Shown: positions 1 to 9,185, counted from the first letter of the stretch. The stretch: 64,000 bases of DNA from Aggregatilineales bacterium (GCA_030834905.1 JAUQWZ010000014.1:52551-116550), one strand, 5' to 3'. Translations and numbers: made by a program. The notes: generated from the letters alone by a model not told the origin.

Positions 1-459
1 ACGGACGTGATCCTGCGCCCCGAAACGATGGGCAAAAGCGCCATGTTCGGCACGCTCGACGAAGTCATCCAGTTGAGTCGCGAGATTCCCGGCGTGCTGC
101 CCTGCATCGACTGGGCGCACCTTCATGCCCGCCAGGGTGACGGCACCTTCAACAGCTACGACGATTTTGCCGGTGCGCTGACGCGAGTTCGCAACGGCTT
201 GGGCGAAGCCGGACTGAAAGACATGCACTTTCATCTCAGCGGCATTGCCTACACGTCCAAAGGCGAGAAGGAACACCTGCCCCTGAACGAAGCCGATCTC
301 AAATATCGCGAGCTGCTGCAAGCCTTCATCGATTTCGGCGTTGAGGGCGTCTGCGCCGTCGAAGCGCCGCTGCCCTTCCACGTTGCCGACGCGCTCACTC
401 TGCAAGCAACCTACCGCCGCCTGCGCGGCGACGAGCCGCTGGAGACTCTGGCGGACTAA
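1..459 (+). CDS. Endonuclease IV-like TIM-barrel protein, C-terminal part (cut by window edge)
   Basis: The reading frame is open from base 1, so the gene begins before the window; about 152 codons are visible. The text LRPETMGKSAMFGTLDEV followed by PCIDWAHLHAR resembles the metal-binding part of the AP endonuclease 2 / endonuclease IV (Nfo) family, where Glu, Asp and His residues (here E in RPETMGK, D and H in DWAHLHAR, and the later HFHLSG and EAPLP) bind zinc. Family members cut DNA at abasic sites, although many xylose-isomerase-like TIM barrels share the fold. The missing N-terminus prevents a firm choice between a true Nfo and a paralogue. Confidence 0.75.
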   Translation, partial: TDVILRPETMGKSAMFGTLDEVIQLSREIPGVLPCIDWAHLHARQGDGTFNSYDDFAGALTRVRNGLGEAGLKDMHFHLSGIAYTSKGEKEHLPLNEADLKYRELLQAFIDFGVEGVCAVEAPLPFHVADALTLQATYRRLRGDEPLETLAD

Positions 460-539
460 TATTAAGTTATTTGCGTGGCTGGGCTGAACTTCTATAATCA
501 GTATGAATTCTGTAAATCCATTTGGCGCTTAGGTGAGGG

Positions 540-902
540 ATGGCACACCGCATTCTGATTGTAGACGACGATCCCGCAAGCCGGTTCATCTACCGCCAGG
601 TCTTGAGCAGCTTTGAGCTGGTCGAAGCGGGCGACGGCGCGCAGGCAATTGACCTGCTGCGCGATCAGCGCTTTGATCTGGTGATCCTCGACATGCTGCT
701 GCCCCGCGTCGCGGGAATTGAAGTTCTGGAATACCTCTACGGCGATCCCCAGCTCACGAAAGTGCGCGTCATCGTCATTACGGCGCATGATGGCTACCGC
801 CATCTCGCCCTGCGCCGGGGCGATACGGTGCTGCTGAAACCCATCACTCCAAAGCTGCTGCGCGAAACCGTCAACCGTTCGCTCGTCTCGTCCAGCGTCT
901 GA
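540..902 (+). CDS. Single-domain response regulator (CheY-like receiver)
   Basis: The 120-residue protein is just a receiver domain. The acidic pocket is D9-D10-D11, the phospho-acceptor is D51 in VILDMLLP, the switch threonine is T81 in VITAH and the conserved lysine is K100 in LLKP. There is no output domain, so it should act through protein contacts or phospho-transfer. GTGAGGGATGG around the start gives a GAGG ribosome site close to the ATG. No histidine kinase is adjacent; the nearest one is at 33 kb. Confidence 0.88.
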   Translation: MAHRILIVDDDPASRFIYRQVLSSFELVEAGDGAQAIDLLRDQRFDLVILDMLLPRVAGIEVLEYLYGDPQLTKVRVIVITAHDGYRHLALRRGDTVLLKPITPKLLRETVNRSLVSSSV

Positions 903-915
903 TACGTTCGCGCTG

Positions 916-1239
916 TCAGTCCACTTCCCCAAACAGCACCCGCACCGCGCGGATGGTCATCCGTTTCTGGTGGGCGTAGATACGCACCAGTCGTTCGTTT
1001 GGCGGCTCGATGCTGGTGCGCACCAGCAGCCGCGTCAGGTACTTCTCCACGTCCTTCAATTCATCATACAGTTTGATAGTGTACGGCGGATCCTTGCTCT
1101 CTTTCACCGCCTGCCAGAAGGTGACCACCGGCGCAGACAGAATTTGTTCCAGCGACGGACGCGCCGGATAGATGCGGCTGCCCCACGCCCGTTCATGAAG
1201 CTGCACCCAGTCCATAAAGCCGTCCTTGTGCTTCAACAT
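916..1239 (-). CDS. Hypothetical protein, about 107 residues
   Basis: I do not recognise the family. The product is soluble, basic and rich in aromatic residues (DGFMDWVQLHERAWG near the start), with a probable helical C-terminus. An ATG six bases upstream (1245) is in the same frame, but the GAGG site touches it, so the ATG at 1239 has the better spacing. It converges with the receiver gene and leaves only 13 bases between the two stop codons. No signal peptide or membrane segment is visible. Confidence 0.5.
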   Translation of the reverse strand: MLKHKDGFMDWVQLHERAWGSRIYPARPSLEQILSAPVVTFWQAVKESKDPPYTIKLYDELKDVEKYLTRLLVRTSIEPPNERLVRIYAHQKRMTIRAVRVLFGEVD

Positions 1240-1410
1240 CGACATCCTCTATGCCATCCTTGTTTTATCATACTAGAGGAAAGAGGCAGGACGCATATTG
1301 ATTCTACCTGCCATTCACACAGTGGCGCTACAGGGGTCTATCATCTGATTTAGCGGCTGTAGCGGCGAATGCTTTATAATGAACCTGATCACAGACTGAG
1401 GATGCGCACT

Positions 1411-1644
1411 ATGGATACCCTGCTTTCACGTATAACAATCGATCCGGAAATCAGCCACGGCAAGCCGATCATTCGCGGCTTGCGTTATCCGGTACAAACC
1501 CTCCTCGAACTCCTCAGCGCGGGGATGACCTTTGACGAAATTCTGGCAGATTACCCTGACCTTGAGCGCGAGGATTTAATGGCGGCGCTGGCGTTCGCAG
1601 CCAAACTCATGGAAGTGAAGCGCCTCGACGCTGTGATCCTATGA
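1411..1644 (+). CDS. DUF433 family protein (VapB-like antitoxin type)
   Basis: The 77-residue product carries the DUF433 pattern: RITIDPEISHGKPIIRGLRYPV, followed by a helix-turn-helix-like section TFDEILADYPDLEREDLMAAL. DUF433 proteins usually pair with a DUF5615 PIN-like toxin and act as the antitoxin or autorepressor. The ATG at 1411 is chosen because GAGG at 1398-1401 sits nine bases before it; in-frame ATGs at 1369 and 1402 are less well placed. Its stop overlaps the start of the next frame (ATGA), as expected for a TA operon, but that partner is broken. Confidence 0.85.
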   Translation: MDTLLSRITIDPEISHGKPIIRGLRYPVQTLLELLSAGMTFDEILADYPDLEREDLMAALAFAAKLMEVKRLDAVIL

Positions 1645-1775
1645 AGTTCATTGTAGATGCACAACTGCCTCGCCGATTGGCTTTAGCGATCAACACGCAA
1701 GGACTCGGTTCGCCCGTTCCATCAGATAGTCTTCCGTCATCAGAGCAGAGACTTTCTCTGTCAGCGCCAGCGTAA
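1641..1775 (+). pseudogene. Truncated DUF5615 PIN-like toxin remnant
   Basis: Translation from 1641 begins MKFIVDAQLPRRLALAI, the typical N-terminus of DUF5615 proteins with the first catalytic Asp of the PIN-like fold. After about 22 residues the similarity stops and the frame runs into antisense of the neighbouring ribbon-helix-helix remnant, ending at a TAA at 1773-1775. Full-length members are about 110 residues. The partner DUF433 gene is intact, so this is the toxin half of a decayed pair. Confidence 0.7.
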
Positions 1776-1866
1776 TCAACTGATTGATGGATACATTCTC
1801 TCATTTTGCCAGTTCACGGGCTGCCTGATGCAATGATTTTGGCAACCGCACGTTGATGGCGCTCAT
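1690..1866 (-). pseudogene. Ribbon-helix-helix (HicB/Arc-type) antitoxin remnant with in-frame stop
   Basis: Reading leftward from the ATG at 1866 gives MSAINVRLPKSLHQAARELAK, then TGA (1801-1803), then the same frame continues ENVSINQLITLALTEKVSALMTEDYL-MER. That is the usual RHH protein with its VSINQ second helix, interrupted by one stop where an Arg or Lys codon is expected. The C-terminal end is also cut where it meets the DUF5615 remnant around 1700. Both features argue for decay. Sequencing error or recoding would be the alternative for the stop. Confidence 0.7.
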
Positions 1867-1946
1867 GGTATTTCTCCAAGCTCCTGTAGAAACTCCTTTG
1901 GGGTGATGGCTGAAATCTGAAACTGCTCTATCCCCTTTAAAGATCC

Positions 1947-2714
1947 CTACTTCGGTCCCATCCGTAATCCGCCATCCAGCCGAATCGTTTCGCCGTTCAT
2001 CATCTGGTTTTCGACGATTGCCTGCGCCATGTGCGCGTATTCTTCCGGCTTGCCCAGGCGCGGCGGGAACGGCACCTGTTCGCCCAGCGATTCGCGCGCC
2101 GGTTCGGGCAGCCCCGCCAGCAGCGGCGTGTCAAATATGCCCGGCGCAATCGTCACCACGCGGATGCCATCTCGCGCCAGGTCACGCGCAATCGGCAGCG
2201 TCATGCCGACGATGCCGCCCTTCGATGCCGAATACGCCGCCTGCCCGATCTGCCCGTCGAACGCCGCCACCGACGCTGTGTTGATGATCACGCCGCGCTC
2301 GCCGCCCGCGTTTGGCTCGTTGCGCGCCATCGCCATCGCCGCCAGCCGGATGACGTTGAACGTTCCCAGCAGGTTAATCCGCAGGACGGTTTCAAACACG
2401 TCCAGCGGGTGCGGCCCGTTCTTGCTGGTCGTGCGCAGCGCCATGCCGATGCCCGCGCAGTTGATCATCACATGCAGCCCGCCGAACGCCTCCACCGCCA
2501 GTTGAACCGCCGCCCCCACTTCTTCCTCGCTGGTCACGTCGGCGAGCGCCGCCCGCGCGGTGGTGCCAAGCTCATCCGCCAGCGCCTGCGCCCGTTCGCC
2601 ATCCCGGTCGAGCACAATCACCTTCGCGCCGTGAGCCGAAAAACGCCGGGCGCAGGCAGCCCCTAAGCCGCTTGCCCCGCCGCTGACCATAACCGTAATG
2701 CCTCTAATTTCCAC
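1947..2714 (-). CDS. Short-chain dehydrogenase, 3-hydroxyacyl-CoA dehydrogenase type II-like
   Basis: This 255-residue SDR has the NAD-binding motif SGGASGLG (residues 11-18), D60 after the third strand, NCAG at 85-88 and the catalytic set S148, Y161 and K165 in YSASK. Within the SDRs, the [10 protein letters not shown] start and the [10 protein letters not shown] and [15 protein letters not shown] stretches are those of the HSD17B10 / 3-hydroxy-2-methylbutyryl-CoA dehydrogenase group, which oxidises 3-hydroxyacyl-CoA. It is monocistronic here and no beta-oxidation genes are nearby. Exact substrate is inference. Confidence 0.88.
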   Translation of the reverse strand: MEIRGITVMVSGGASGLGAACARRFSAHGAKVIVLDRDGERAQALADELGTTARAALADVTSEEEVGAAVQLAVEAFGGLHVMINCAGIGMALRTTSKNGPHPLDVFETVLRINLLGTFNVIRLAAMAMARNEPNAGGERGVIINTASVAAFDGQIGQAAYSASKGGIVGMTLPIARDLARDGIRVVTIAPGIFDTPLLAGLPEPARESLGEQVPFPPRLGKPEEYAHMAQAIVENQMMNGETIRLDGGLRMGPK

Positions 2715-2872
2715 TGCTTCATCTCCTTAAGTGTCCGCGCCTGCTGCCGCAGGTTCAGCGTTGTGCTTTTCACTACTAACTTTCAACTTCCCTTCGCGCA
2801 TATAATGCCGTAAAGACGCCGCATTTGCTATTGACCGCCGCCTCCCGAAAGACAGTGGGGCAGGTCAATTTT

Positions 2873-2881
2873 TGCTATAAT
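2873..2881 (+). promoter_or_regulatory. Extended -10 promoter (TGCTATAAT)
   Basis: TGCTATAAT is a perfect TGnTATAAT extended -10 element. No convincing -35 box lies 17 bases upstream. Transcription would begin near 2888, which is downstream of the first ATG of the following frame. Confidence 0.5.
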
Positions 2882-5240
2882 GCGCGGCGAATTACTGCTG
2901 AATCGTGGAGAAACCACTCTGGCGCAGCAAAGACTCACCCCACAACACGATACCCGCTGGCTGGCGCTGATCCTGGCGCTTCAGCTCGTGATGGGATTGG
3001 TGACCCTCATCGTCCTGCCGCTGTGGCAGGAGCACGAGCCGGATTATTACACCGTCATCCGCTTTCTGACCGACAGCGGGCGGCTGCCTACCGAAGCCGA
3101 TTATCCGCCGGGAGAAGCCGACGTTCGTCAGGCGACTCAGCCGCCGCTGTTTTTCCTGGTCGCCGCGCCGGTGGTTGCCCTGTTTGACGATGGGCAGCCG
3201 GTGCCGCCGGGCGTTCAGCCGGGGCTGATTTGTCTGGGCGGCGAAGCGGCAAACGATATCCGCATTGCCTATCCGATGACGCCCGACTACCGCTTTCCCA
3301 CCCTCGGCGCGGTGACGGCGGGCTACGGGCTGCGCGTCCTCAACCTGCTGTTTGGTCTGGCTGCCGTTGTCTTCACCTGGCTGGCGGGGCGAGTCCTGTT
3401 TCCGCGCCATCCGGCGATCTCGCTGGTGGGCGCGGCGCTGCTGGCGCTGGAGCCAAATACGCTCAATCTGGTCACCACTATCAGCAATGACGCGCTGCTG
3501 CTCGCCATCGCGGCGGTCAACCTCTACTGCGCCGCGCGGATGCTCGAAGGCGGACGGGCGCGCTGGCGCTGGATATTCCCGTTGATGGGTACGGCGGCGC
3601 TCGCCATCCTCACCCGGCTTTCGGGCTGGTCGGTGCTGGGCTTTGCCGTCCTGGTCATCCTGTTTGCAATCGGGCGCACGCTCTGGCAGGCGCGGCAGAG
3701 CGCCAAACCCGGTCAGGCGCGGCTGGCGCTGGGCGGTCTGGCGCTGCTGATTGTCGCCGTTCTGGCGCTCGGCATTTTTAACTACAGCCAATACGGCACC
3801 GTCTTCGGGCGCTATAGCTGGCTTGACGAGATGGTGCTGCGCACGCTTCAGGATTTCAATCTGCCGTTTGCGACCATCGCCGGTGTGTTCAATCAGACTC
3901 GTAATTCCTATCTGGCACCCGTTTCAGCGCTGACCACGCGGCAGGCGCTGCATACGCTCTACCTGCTGCCGGTAGCGGTGGCGCTGGTCGGCGTGGTGGT
4001 TGGATTCGCCGACGCCGTCCGGCGCGGGCGTGGTCAGCCGACAACCCCCGGCGCATATCTGCTGCTACTGGCTGCGACGGCGGTGGCGGTGGTGCTGGTC
4101 GTCTTCCGCAACACCATTAACGTTTCGGCACTGGGCGGGGCAACCTTCTACAATACGGCGGCGATTTTCGCGCCGCTGCGCTACTACAATGCCGCCCTGC
4201 CGCCGCTGACGCTGCTGTTGAGCGCCGGGCTGATGGCGCTGACCGAACCTGTCCGGCAGCGGCTGGGGGCAGGTGCTGCTTCGCCGCTGCGACAGGTGCT
4301 GTCCGCGAATCTGCTGGGCATCGGGCTGGCGGGATTATGGCTGGTCGTGGGCGTGCTGGGCGCGGCGGCGCTGGCGCAAAATCGCGCGGCAGCCCAGGTA
4401 TTCGACCTTGCAGCTTATCAGCAGGATGTAGGGGCGCTGCCCAACAGTCTGCCAGCGGCTGACGGGGGCTACCCGGCGCTCTATCGCCACATCGTCAGCC
4501 CGCGCGCCGGCGACGGCTTGATCGATCTGACGCTGGACGCCGGACTAGCCAGCCCAACGGCGCTGAACTACGCGGTTGAGGTGGCGATGACCAGCGGCGG
4601 GCAGGTGGTCAACCGCTGCCAGTTCCTGCCCGCGCGCGGTTACCACCCGACAACCTTCTGGCAGCCCGAAACAGCCGTCAGGTTCACGACGACTGTTCCC
4701 AACTGCGCCGGTATGCTCACCAGCCCGGTGGACGTATCACTGCGCTGGCTTGGCGCGGGCATGGATGGTCTGATACAGGATATATCGCCGCCAGTCTCGC
4801 TCGGCACGATCACCGAACCGCTGGCACAGGCGCAGTCCTGTCCTGATACGCTCGGCATCATCGCTGGCGGCTATCGCCTGACGCGGTTCAACTCGCCGCC
4901 GATTATCCAGCGCGGCGAAATCTACCTGCCGTCGCTGAACTGGATCATCACCCAGCCGACGCCGGAAGCGCTGGGGCGCACGTTCATCTTCACCCACGAC
5001 CAGACCGCCGAGCAGTTTACCTGTTCGGGCATGGATCTGGGGGTGCAAACGTGGGAATTGGGCGAGTACGTCTACTTCGACCGCTGTCCAGTGACGTTCC
5101 CGCCGGAAGCGGCGGTTGGCACGTATACGGTCAGCGTGGTGCTCACGGGCGCGGCAGGGGAATGGCTGCCCGCCGCCGATCTTTCAGGCAACCCGATTCC
5201 CGGCGGCGCGGTTCGGGTCGGCACCGTCGAACTGGAGTAG
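2880..5240 (+). CDS. Large membrane protein, GT39/PMT-like glycosyltransferase family
   Basis: The 786-residue product has roughly ten hydrophobic segments in its first 500 residues and a soluble extracytoplasmic C-terminal third. After the first membrane helix comes HEPDYY (residues 52-57), the place where GT-C enzymes carry their acidic catalytic pair, and then RQATQPPLFF, also typical of this fold. Such proteins move sugars from lipid carriers at the outer face of the membrane. The start is uncertain: the ATG at 2880 lies inside a promoter -10 element, while GGAG at 2907-2910 would fit an unusual CTG start at 2919. A second GT39-like gene lies at 38.9 kb. Substrate unknown. Confidence 0.7.
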   Translation: MRGELLLNRGETTLAQQRLTPQHDTRWLALILALQLVMGLVTLIVLPLWQEHEPDYYTVIRFLTDSGRLPTEADYPPGEADVRQATQPPLFFLVAAPVVALFDDGQPVPPGVQPGLICLGGEAANDIRIAYPMTPDYRFPTLGAVTAGYGLRVLNLLFGLAAVVFTWLAGRVLFPRHPAISLVGAALLALEPNTLNLVTTISNDALLLAIAAVNLYCAARMLEGGRARWRWIFPLMGTAALAILTRLSGWSVLGFAVLVILFAIGRTLWQARQSAKPGQARLALGGLALLIVAVLALGIFNYSQYGTVFGRYSWLDEMVLRTLQDFNLPFATIAGVFNQTRNSYLAPVSALTTRQALHTLYLLPVAVALVGVVVGFADAVRRGRGQPTTPGAYLLLLAATAVAVVLVVFRNTINVSALGGATFYNTAAIFAPLRYYNAALPPLTLLLSAGLMALTEPVRQRLGAGAASPLRQVLSANLLGIGLAGLWLVVGVLGAAALAQNRAAAQVFDLAAYQQDVGALPNSLPAADGGYPALYRHIVSPRAGDGLIDLTLDAGLASPTALNYAVEVAMTSGGQVVNRCQFLPARGYHPTTFWQPETAVRFTTTVPNCAGMLTSPVDVSLRWLGAGMDGLIQDISPPVSLGTITEPLAQAQSCPDTLGIIAGGYRLTRFNSPPIIQRGEIYLPSLNWIITQPTPEALGRTFIFTHDQTAEQFTCSGMDLGVQTWELGEYVYFDRCPVTFPPEAAVGTYTVSVVLTGAAGEWLPAADLSGNPIPGGAVRVGTVELE

Positions 5241-5248
5241 CGGCGATT

Positions 5249-5338
5249 GGGCGCAGCGTACTGCGCCCCTTTGTGTCCTCTGTGTCCTGGTGGTTCAGCC
5301 GTTTTCCCTGGCGTTCCTGGCGTCTTGGCGGTTCGAGT
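5249..5338. repeat. Composite repeat: palindrome plus 'GTGTCCT...TTGGCGG' unit
   Basis: GGGCGCAG at 5249 is followed by its inverse CTGCGCCCCT ending at 5270, then a tract with TTGTGTCCTCTGTGTCCTGG, GGTGGTTCA and GTCTTGGCGGTTC. The same palindrome-plus-tract order is found at 34610-34710, and the tract alone at about 37799-37845. It fills the gap between two convergent genes. Confidence 0.7.
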
Positions 5339-5346
5339 TCTGTTCT

Positions 5347-6516
5347 TTACCGCGTCTCTAACGCCGCCTGCATACGCTCCAGCCCATCCATCAGCATCGA
5401 GCGCGGACAGCCGAAGTTCAGCCGCACAAATCCCTGACCACCCCTGCCGAAAATCGCGCCGTCGTTCAAGCCGACACACGCCTTATCCAGAAAGAACTGG
5501 TATGGGCTTTCGGGAAGCTCCAGCGCCCGGCAGTCCAGCCACGCCAGAAAGGTCGCTTCCGGCAGCGTGGTGACCACTCCGGGGAAATGCGCCTGAACGT
5601 AGTCCACCAGCAGATCGCGGTTGTCCCGCAGGTAGGGCATCAGTTCATCCAGCCACGGCTGACCGTCGCGGTAGGCAGCCGTCCCGGCAACAATGCCCGG
5701 CATCGAGGCGTGAATGCCCATGTTCATGGCGGTAGTGGTCACCCGCGCCCGCAGATCGTCATCGGGAATGACGGCGATCCCCAAGCCCAGCCCCGCCAGA
5801 TTGAACGTCTTGCTTGGCGCGATCAACGTGACGCTGCGCGCCGCGATCTCCGGTGACAGCGAGGCAATCGAAATGTGGCTGCCTGCCTGATAGATCAGAT
5901 CACAGTGAATCTCATCCGAGCAGACGATCAGGTTATGGCGCAGGCAGATATCCGCCACCTGCTCCAGTTCGGCGCGGGTATAGGCGCGTCCAATGGGGTT
6001 GTGCGGATTGCAGAACAGCAGCAGCTTCGTCTGCGGCGTGATGGCGGCTTCCAGCGCGTCGAAGTCGATCTCATAGCGCAGCAGCCCATTCTGGCGGGTT
6101 TCGATCAGCGGCACGTCCACCAGCACCCGATCCTGAACCGACACGACGTTAAAGAACGGGTGATACATCGGCGTCGCCATCAGCACGCCGTCCCCGCGCT
6201 GCCCCACCGCGCCGGTCACCAGACTCAAGCCGACGACCAGATTGGGCAAAAAGACCAGATGCTCAGGCGCAACTTCGAGATGGTGGCGCGTCCGCAGCCG
6301 TTCCACCAGCAGGTCGCGCAGTTCCGCCGAATCAAAAGCATAGCCATAGACGCCGTGATCGATCCGCTGCCGCAGCGCTTCGATGACCGGTTCGGGCGAG
6401 CAAAAATCCATATCAGCCACCCACATCGGCAGCACGTCGGGCGAAAAATACTTCCATTTGGCGCTGTCACTCGAACGGCGATCAATCAACTCGTCAAACT
6501 GAGAACCCATTTTCAT
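5347..6516 (-). CDS. patB: PatB/MalY-type pyridoxal-phosphate C-S lyase
   Basis: The 389-residue protein is a fold-type I aminotransferase-like enzyme. The PLP lysine is K236 in APSKTFNLAGLG; NPHNPIGRAYT (170-180) and SDEIHCDLIY (200-209) are the other cofactor-binding stretches, and MWVADMDF near the start is the signature of the PatB/MalY subgroup. These enzymes split cystathionine or cysteine conjugates, and some members (MalY) also act as regulators. It is the last gene of a leftward run after recN, but a terminator-like hairpin separates it from recN, so it may have its own promoter. The link to the sulfur-amino-acid genes at 42-55 kb is only thematic. Confidence 0.87.
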   Translation of the reverse strand: MKMGSQFDELIDRRSSDSAKWKYFSPDVLPMWVADMDFCSPEPVIEALRQRIDHGVYGYAFDSAELRDLLVERLRTRHHLEVAPEHLVFLPNLVVGLSLVTGAVGQRGDGVLMATPMYHPFFNVVSVQDRVLVDVPLIETRQNGLLRYEIDFDALEAAITPQTKLLLFCNPHNPIGRAYTRAELEQVADICLRHNLIVCSDEIHCDLIYQAGSHISIASLSPEIAARSVTLIAPSKTFNLAGLGLGIAVIPDDDLRARVTTTAMNMGIHASMPGIVAGTAAYRDGQPWLDELMPYLRDNRDLLVDYVQAHFPGVVTTLPEATFLAWLDCRALELPESPYQFFLDKACVGLNDGAIFGRGGQGFVRLNFGCPRSMLMDGLERMQAALETR

Positions 6517-6548
6517 CCTCTATCAGTCATATTCCACTAAAGTAAAGC

Positions 6549-6574
6549 AAAAACACGCCCGAACAGCAGGCGTG
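6549..6574 (-). terminator. Rho-independent terminator after recN
   Basis: On the minus strand CACGCC and GGCGTG form a stem around a nine-base loop and are followed by TTTTT. It ends the recN transcript before patB. Confidence 0.75.
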
Positions 6575-6633
6575 AAAACGACAGTCGATGCCAAACGCGC
6601 AGGTCACGTCACCCGCTGAGGGCTGGCGCGAGA

Positions 6634-8436
6634 TTACAACAGTGTCGGCTGGTGCGGCGGCTCCGCGCCGTTGCTGCTGCTGGAGGGCGCGGCTTGCTGG
6701 CGCTTGTAGTCGGCAGCCGCGACCAGCAGCTCGCGAGCGCTCTGATAGCCGCTTTCGTTGACAGTGCCAAGCATGGCAGCCAGTTCCTCGACCCGCTGCC
6801 ACTCTTCCGCCAGCGGTAAAATCTCGGTGTGAGTACGCCCTTCATCCACCGATTTCTGCACCCGGTAATGCCGATCAGCGTAACCGGCAAGCTGCGCCAG
6901 GTGCGTGACGACCATCACCTGATGCCCGCCGGTCAGTTCCCACAGCTTTTCGCCGACCACGCTGCCAACGCGCCCGCCAATGCCCTGATCGATTTCGTCA
7001 AAGATCAGCGTCGGCGTCTGATCCGCCAGCGTCAGCACGCGCTTAAGCGCCAGCATGATACGCGCCGCCTCGCCGCCGGAAGCCACCTTTGCCAGCGGGC
7101 GCAGCGGCTCGCCGGGGTTGGCAGACATCAGGAATTCGACGCCGTCGATACCCAGTTCGTCGAACGCCAGCCGTTGATCGCCCACGTAACAGCCGTCGGG
7201 GTCCTCGCTGCGGGTGATTTCGACTTCAAACCGCGCGTTTGCCATCCGCAGATCGCCAAGCTCGTTGACCACGCCCGCGCTCAGGTGTTTCGCTGCCGCG
7301 ATCCGTATCCGGCTGACGCGCTCCGCCAGCTCACCGACATGATGCAGCAGCAGTTCTTCCTGTTTTTGCAGTTCCGCCAGCCGTTCTTCGCTGTGTTCGA
7401 TTGTCTCAAGCTCGGCGCGTGATTTATCGGCGTGTTCCAGCACCAGTTCAATCGAGCCGCCGTAGTGGCGCTTCAAGCCGTTGATCAGCTCCAGCCGTTC
7501 CTCAACTTCATCCAGACGCTCAGGGTTGAACTCCACCTGTTCAATGTAATGGCGCATTGATGACGCCAGTTCCTCGATCTCGGCGCAGACTTCCTCTGAA
7601 AGATCGTAATCATCCTTCAGATCGGGATCGATGGTCGAGAGTTTGCTCAGCAGCGCCACCACTTGCATGATCTGATCGAGCGCCGCCATTTGTCCTTCGC
7701 TGGTATCGTCGCCGTAGAGCAGCGTCAGCGCTTCGACCGACAGCTTCGCCAACTGCTCGCTGTTCGAGAGGCGTATGCGCTCGGCGCGGAGTTCATCGTC
7801 CTCGCCCGGTTGCAGTTCGGCGGCGTCGATCTCCTCGACTTCGCGCTGCAGGCGCTCGGCGCGCCGCTTCTGCGCCGCTTCATCTTCCACAAGTTGGTGA
7901 ATTTCACGGCGAACGCCGTACAGCCGGTTGATGACCGACGCCATCGCCGCGCGCGCGTCCATCAGGTCGGCATACCGATCCAGCAAGTCGATGTGCGACG
8001 ACGACTTCAGCAGCGACAGATGCGCGCTCTGACCATGCACATCCACCAGGCGCTCGCCGATCTCGCCCAGCACTTCGAGGTTGACGGTGATCCCGTTCAC
8101 CCGCGCGGTCGAGCGACCATTGACGCGCACCTCGCGCGAAATCGTCATCAGCAGCGGCTCTTCGCCGGAAGTCACCAGTTCTTCGCGCTGCAAAATTGGC
8201 ACAATCGTCGCTTGCAGGCGATCATCCAGCCGGAACTCGCCTTCCACGATGGCGCGTTCCGCGCCCGCGCGCACCGTCGTCGCGTCCGCTTTGCCACCCA
8301 GCAGCAGTTCAACCGCGTCGATGATAATCGATTTGCCCGCGCCGGTTTCGCCGGTAATCACGTTCAGCCCGGATGCGAAAGCCAGCTCCAGACTTTCGAT
8401 GATGGCAAAATTATGGATGCGTATCTCTTCCAGCAT
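6634..8436 (-). CDS. recN: DNA repair protein RecN
   Basis: RecN is an SMC-like ATPase for double-strand break repair in the cytoplasm. From the ATG at 8436 the product has 600 residues, normal for the family. It begins MLEEIRIHNFAII, has Walker A GETGAGKS at residues 29-36, a long charged coiled-coil middle part, the ABC signature ASGGEAARIMLAL and Walker B TLIFDEIDQGIGGRVG near the C-terminus. A TTG-rich extension of six residues upstream is possible but does not match the family. It lies downstream of nadK and a zinc-finger gene in the same direction; nadK-recN linkage is common in bacteria. Confidence 0.97.
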   Translation of the reverse strand: MLEEIRIHNFAIIESLELAFASGLNVITGETGAGKSIIIDAVELLLGGKADATTVRAGAERAIVEGEFRLDDRLQATIVPILQREELVTSGEEPLLMTISREVRVNGRSTARVNGITVNLEVLGEIGERLVDVHGQSAHLSLLKSSSHIDLLDRYADLMDARAAMASVINRLYGVRREIHQLVEDEAAQKRRAERLQREVEEIDAAELQPGEDDELRAERIRLSNSEQLAKLSVEALTLLYGDDTSEGQMAALDQIMQVVALLSKLSTIDPDLKDDYDLSEEVCAEIEELASSMRHYIEQVEFNPERLDEVEERLELINGLKRHYGGSIELVLEHADKSRAELETIEHSEERLAELQKQEELLLHHVGELAERVSRIRIAAAKHLSAGVVNELGDLRMANARFEVEITRSEDPDGCYVGDQRLAFDELGIDGVEFLMSANPGEPLRPLAKVASGGEAARIMLALKRVLTLADQTPTLIFDEIDQGIGGRVGSVVGEKLWELTGGHQVMVVTHLAQLAGYADRHYRVQKSVDEGRTHTEILPLAEEWQRVEELAAMLGTVNESGYQSARELLVAAADYKRQQAAPSSSSNGAEPPHQPTLL

Positions 8437-8570
8437 TCGCCCAAACCCGTACACTCATCTACACACGTCAGTCGTGATTAAAAGCCACCGTCGTACCGCT
8501 GTTCCCGCGAATCGCGCCTTGATGTTACAGGGCTTTAACCATCTTCCATTGTACACCGCGCGTCAGGAGT

Positions 8571-9185
8571 TCACATACGCATTTTGAAACGCCCGTAAAC
8601 GGCAAACACCAGTATCCCCAGAAAGATCAACAGCCTGAAGTCGCTGACAACCGCCGCAAAAATCTGATCCAGCGCTGGCGCGGGAATCTCGGCGCGCGCC
8701 GCCGGGGGAAGCTGCGCCGCTATCTGGCTGTACGCATTGCTGATGGTGAGATACAGGGTAATGCCTGCGCCCAGCAGCCCGCCAAGCGCCGTCGCCACCC
8801 CCGCGATCACCGGCGACTGGCGACCCCGCCGCCGCTGTACTGCCCGCAGCGCCGCTTCGGCAATGACGCCGCCCACCGGCAGCCCCAGAATGAGCATAAA
8901 CAGCAGCGGAATACTCGCCGCCTGCGCGATTGCCCCGGCAATGCCTGCCAGCGCCGCGCACACGGCGGCGATAATCACGTAATCTGCCTCCGATGCGTTG
9001 AAGAACTTATCCTCGATACCCCGCGCGCACTCGCGGCAGCGGTAGCCGACCGGCGACCGAACGGCGCAGTCCACGCACATGTAGCGCCCGCACTTGTTAC
9101 AGCGCAGCGCCGTCTCGCGGTCGGGATGCACCGCGCAGTAGGTCAGTTCTTCAACCGAAGTCGTATCCATATCCGGTGTGACCAT
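8571..9185 (-). CDS. B-box-type zinc-finger membrane protein
   Basis: Residues 16-56 hold CAVHPDRET, then CNKCGRYMCVDCAVRSPVGYRC-RECARG: a run of Cys and His like the B-box / double zinc-ribbon head found on many small membrane proteins. Three or four hydrophobic segments follow (about 68-103, 127-150, 180-197). The 204-residue protein is therefore a cytoplasmic zinc module on a membrane anchor. It lies between nadK and recN in one leftward run. Function unknown; the domain suggests binding of another protein. Confidence 0.75.
   Translation of the reverse strand: MVTPDMDTTSVEELTYCAVHPDRETALRCNKCGRYMCVDCAVRSPVGYRCRECARGIEDKFFNASEADYVIIAAVCAALAGIAGAIAQAASIPLLFMLILGLPVGGVIAEAALRAVQRRRGRQSPVIAGVATALGGLLGAGITLYLTISNAYSQIAAQLPPAARAEIPAPALDQIFAAVVSDFRLLIFLGILVFAVYGRFKMRM

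Noticed and set aside
5072..5479. 135-codon minus-strand frame crossing the end of the membrane protein
   Set aside because: It overlaps two confident genes and a repeat, and has the composition of an antisense shadow.
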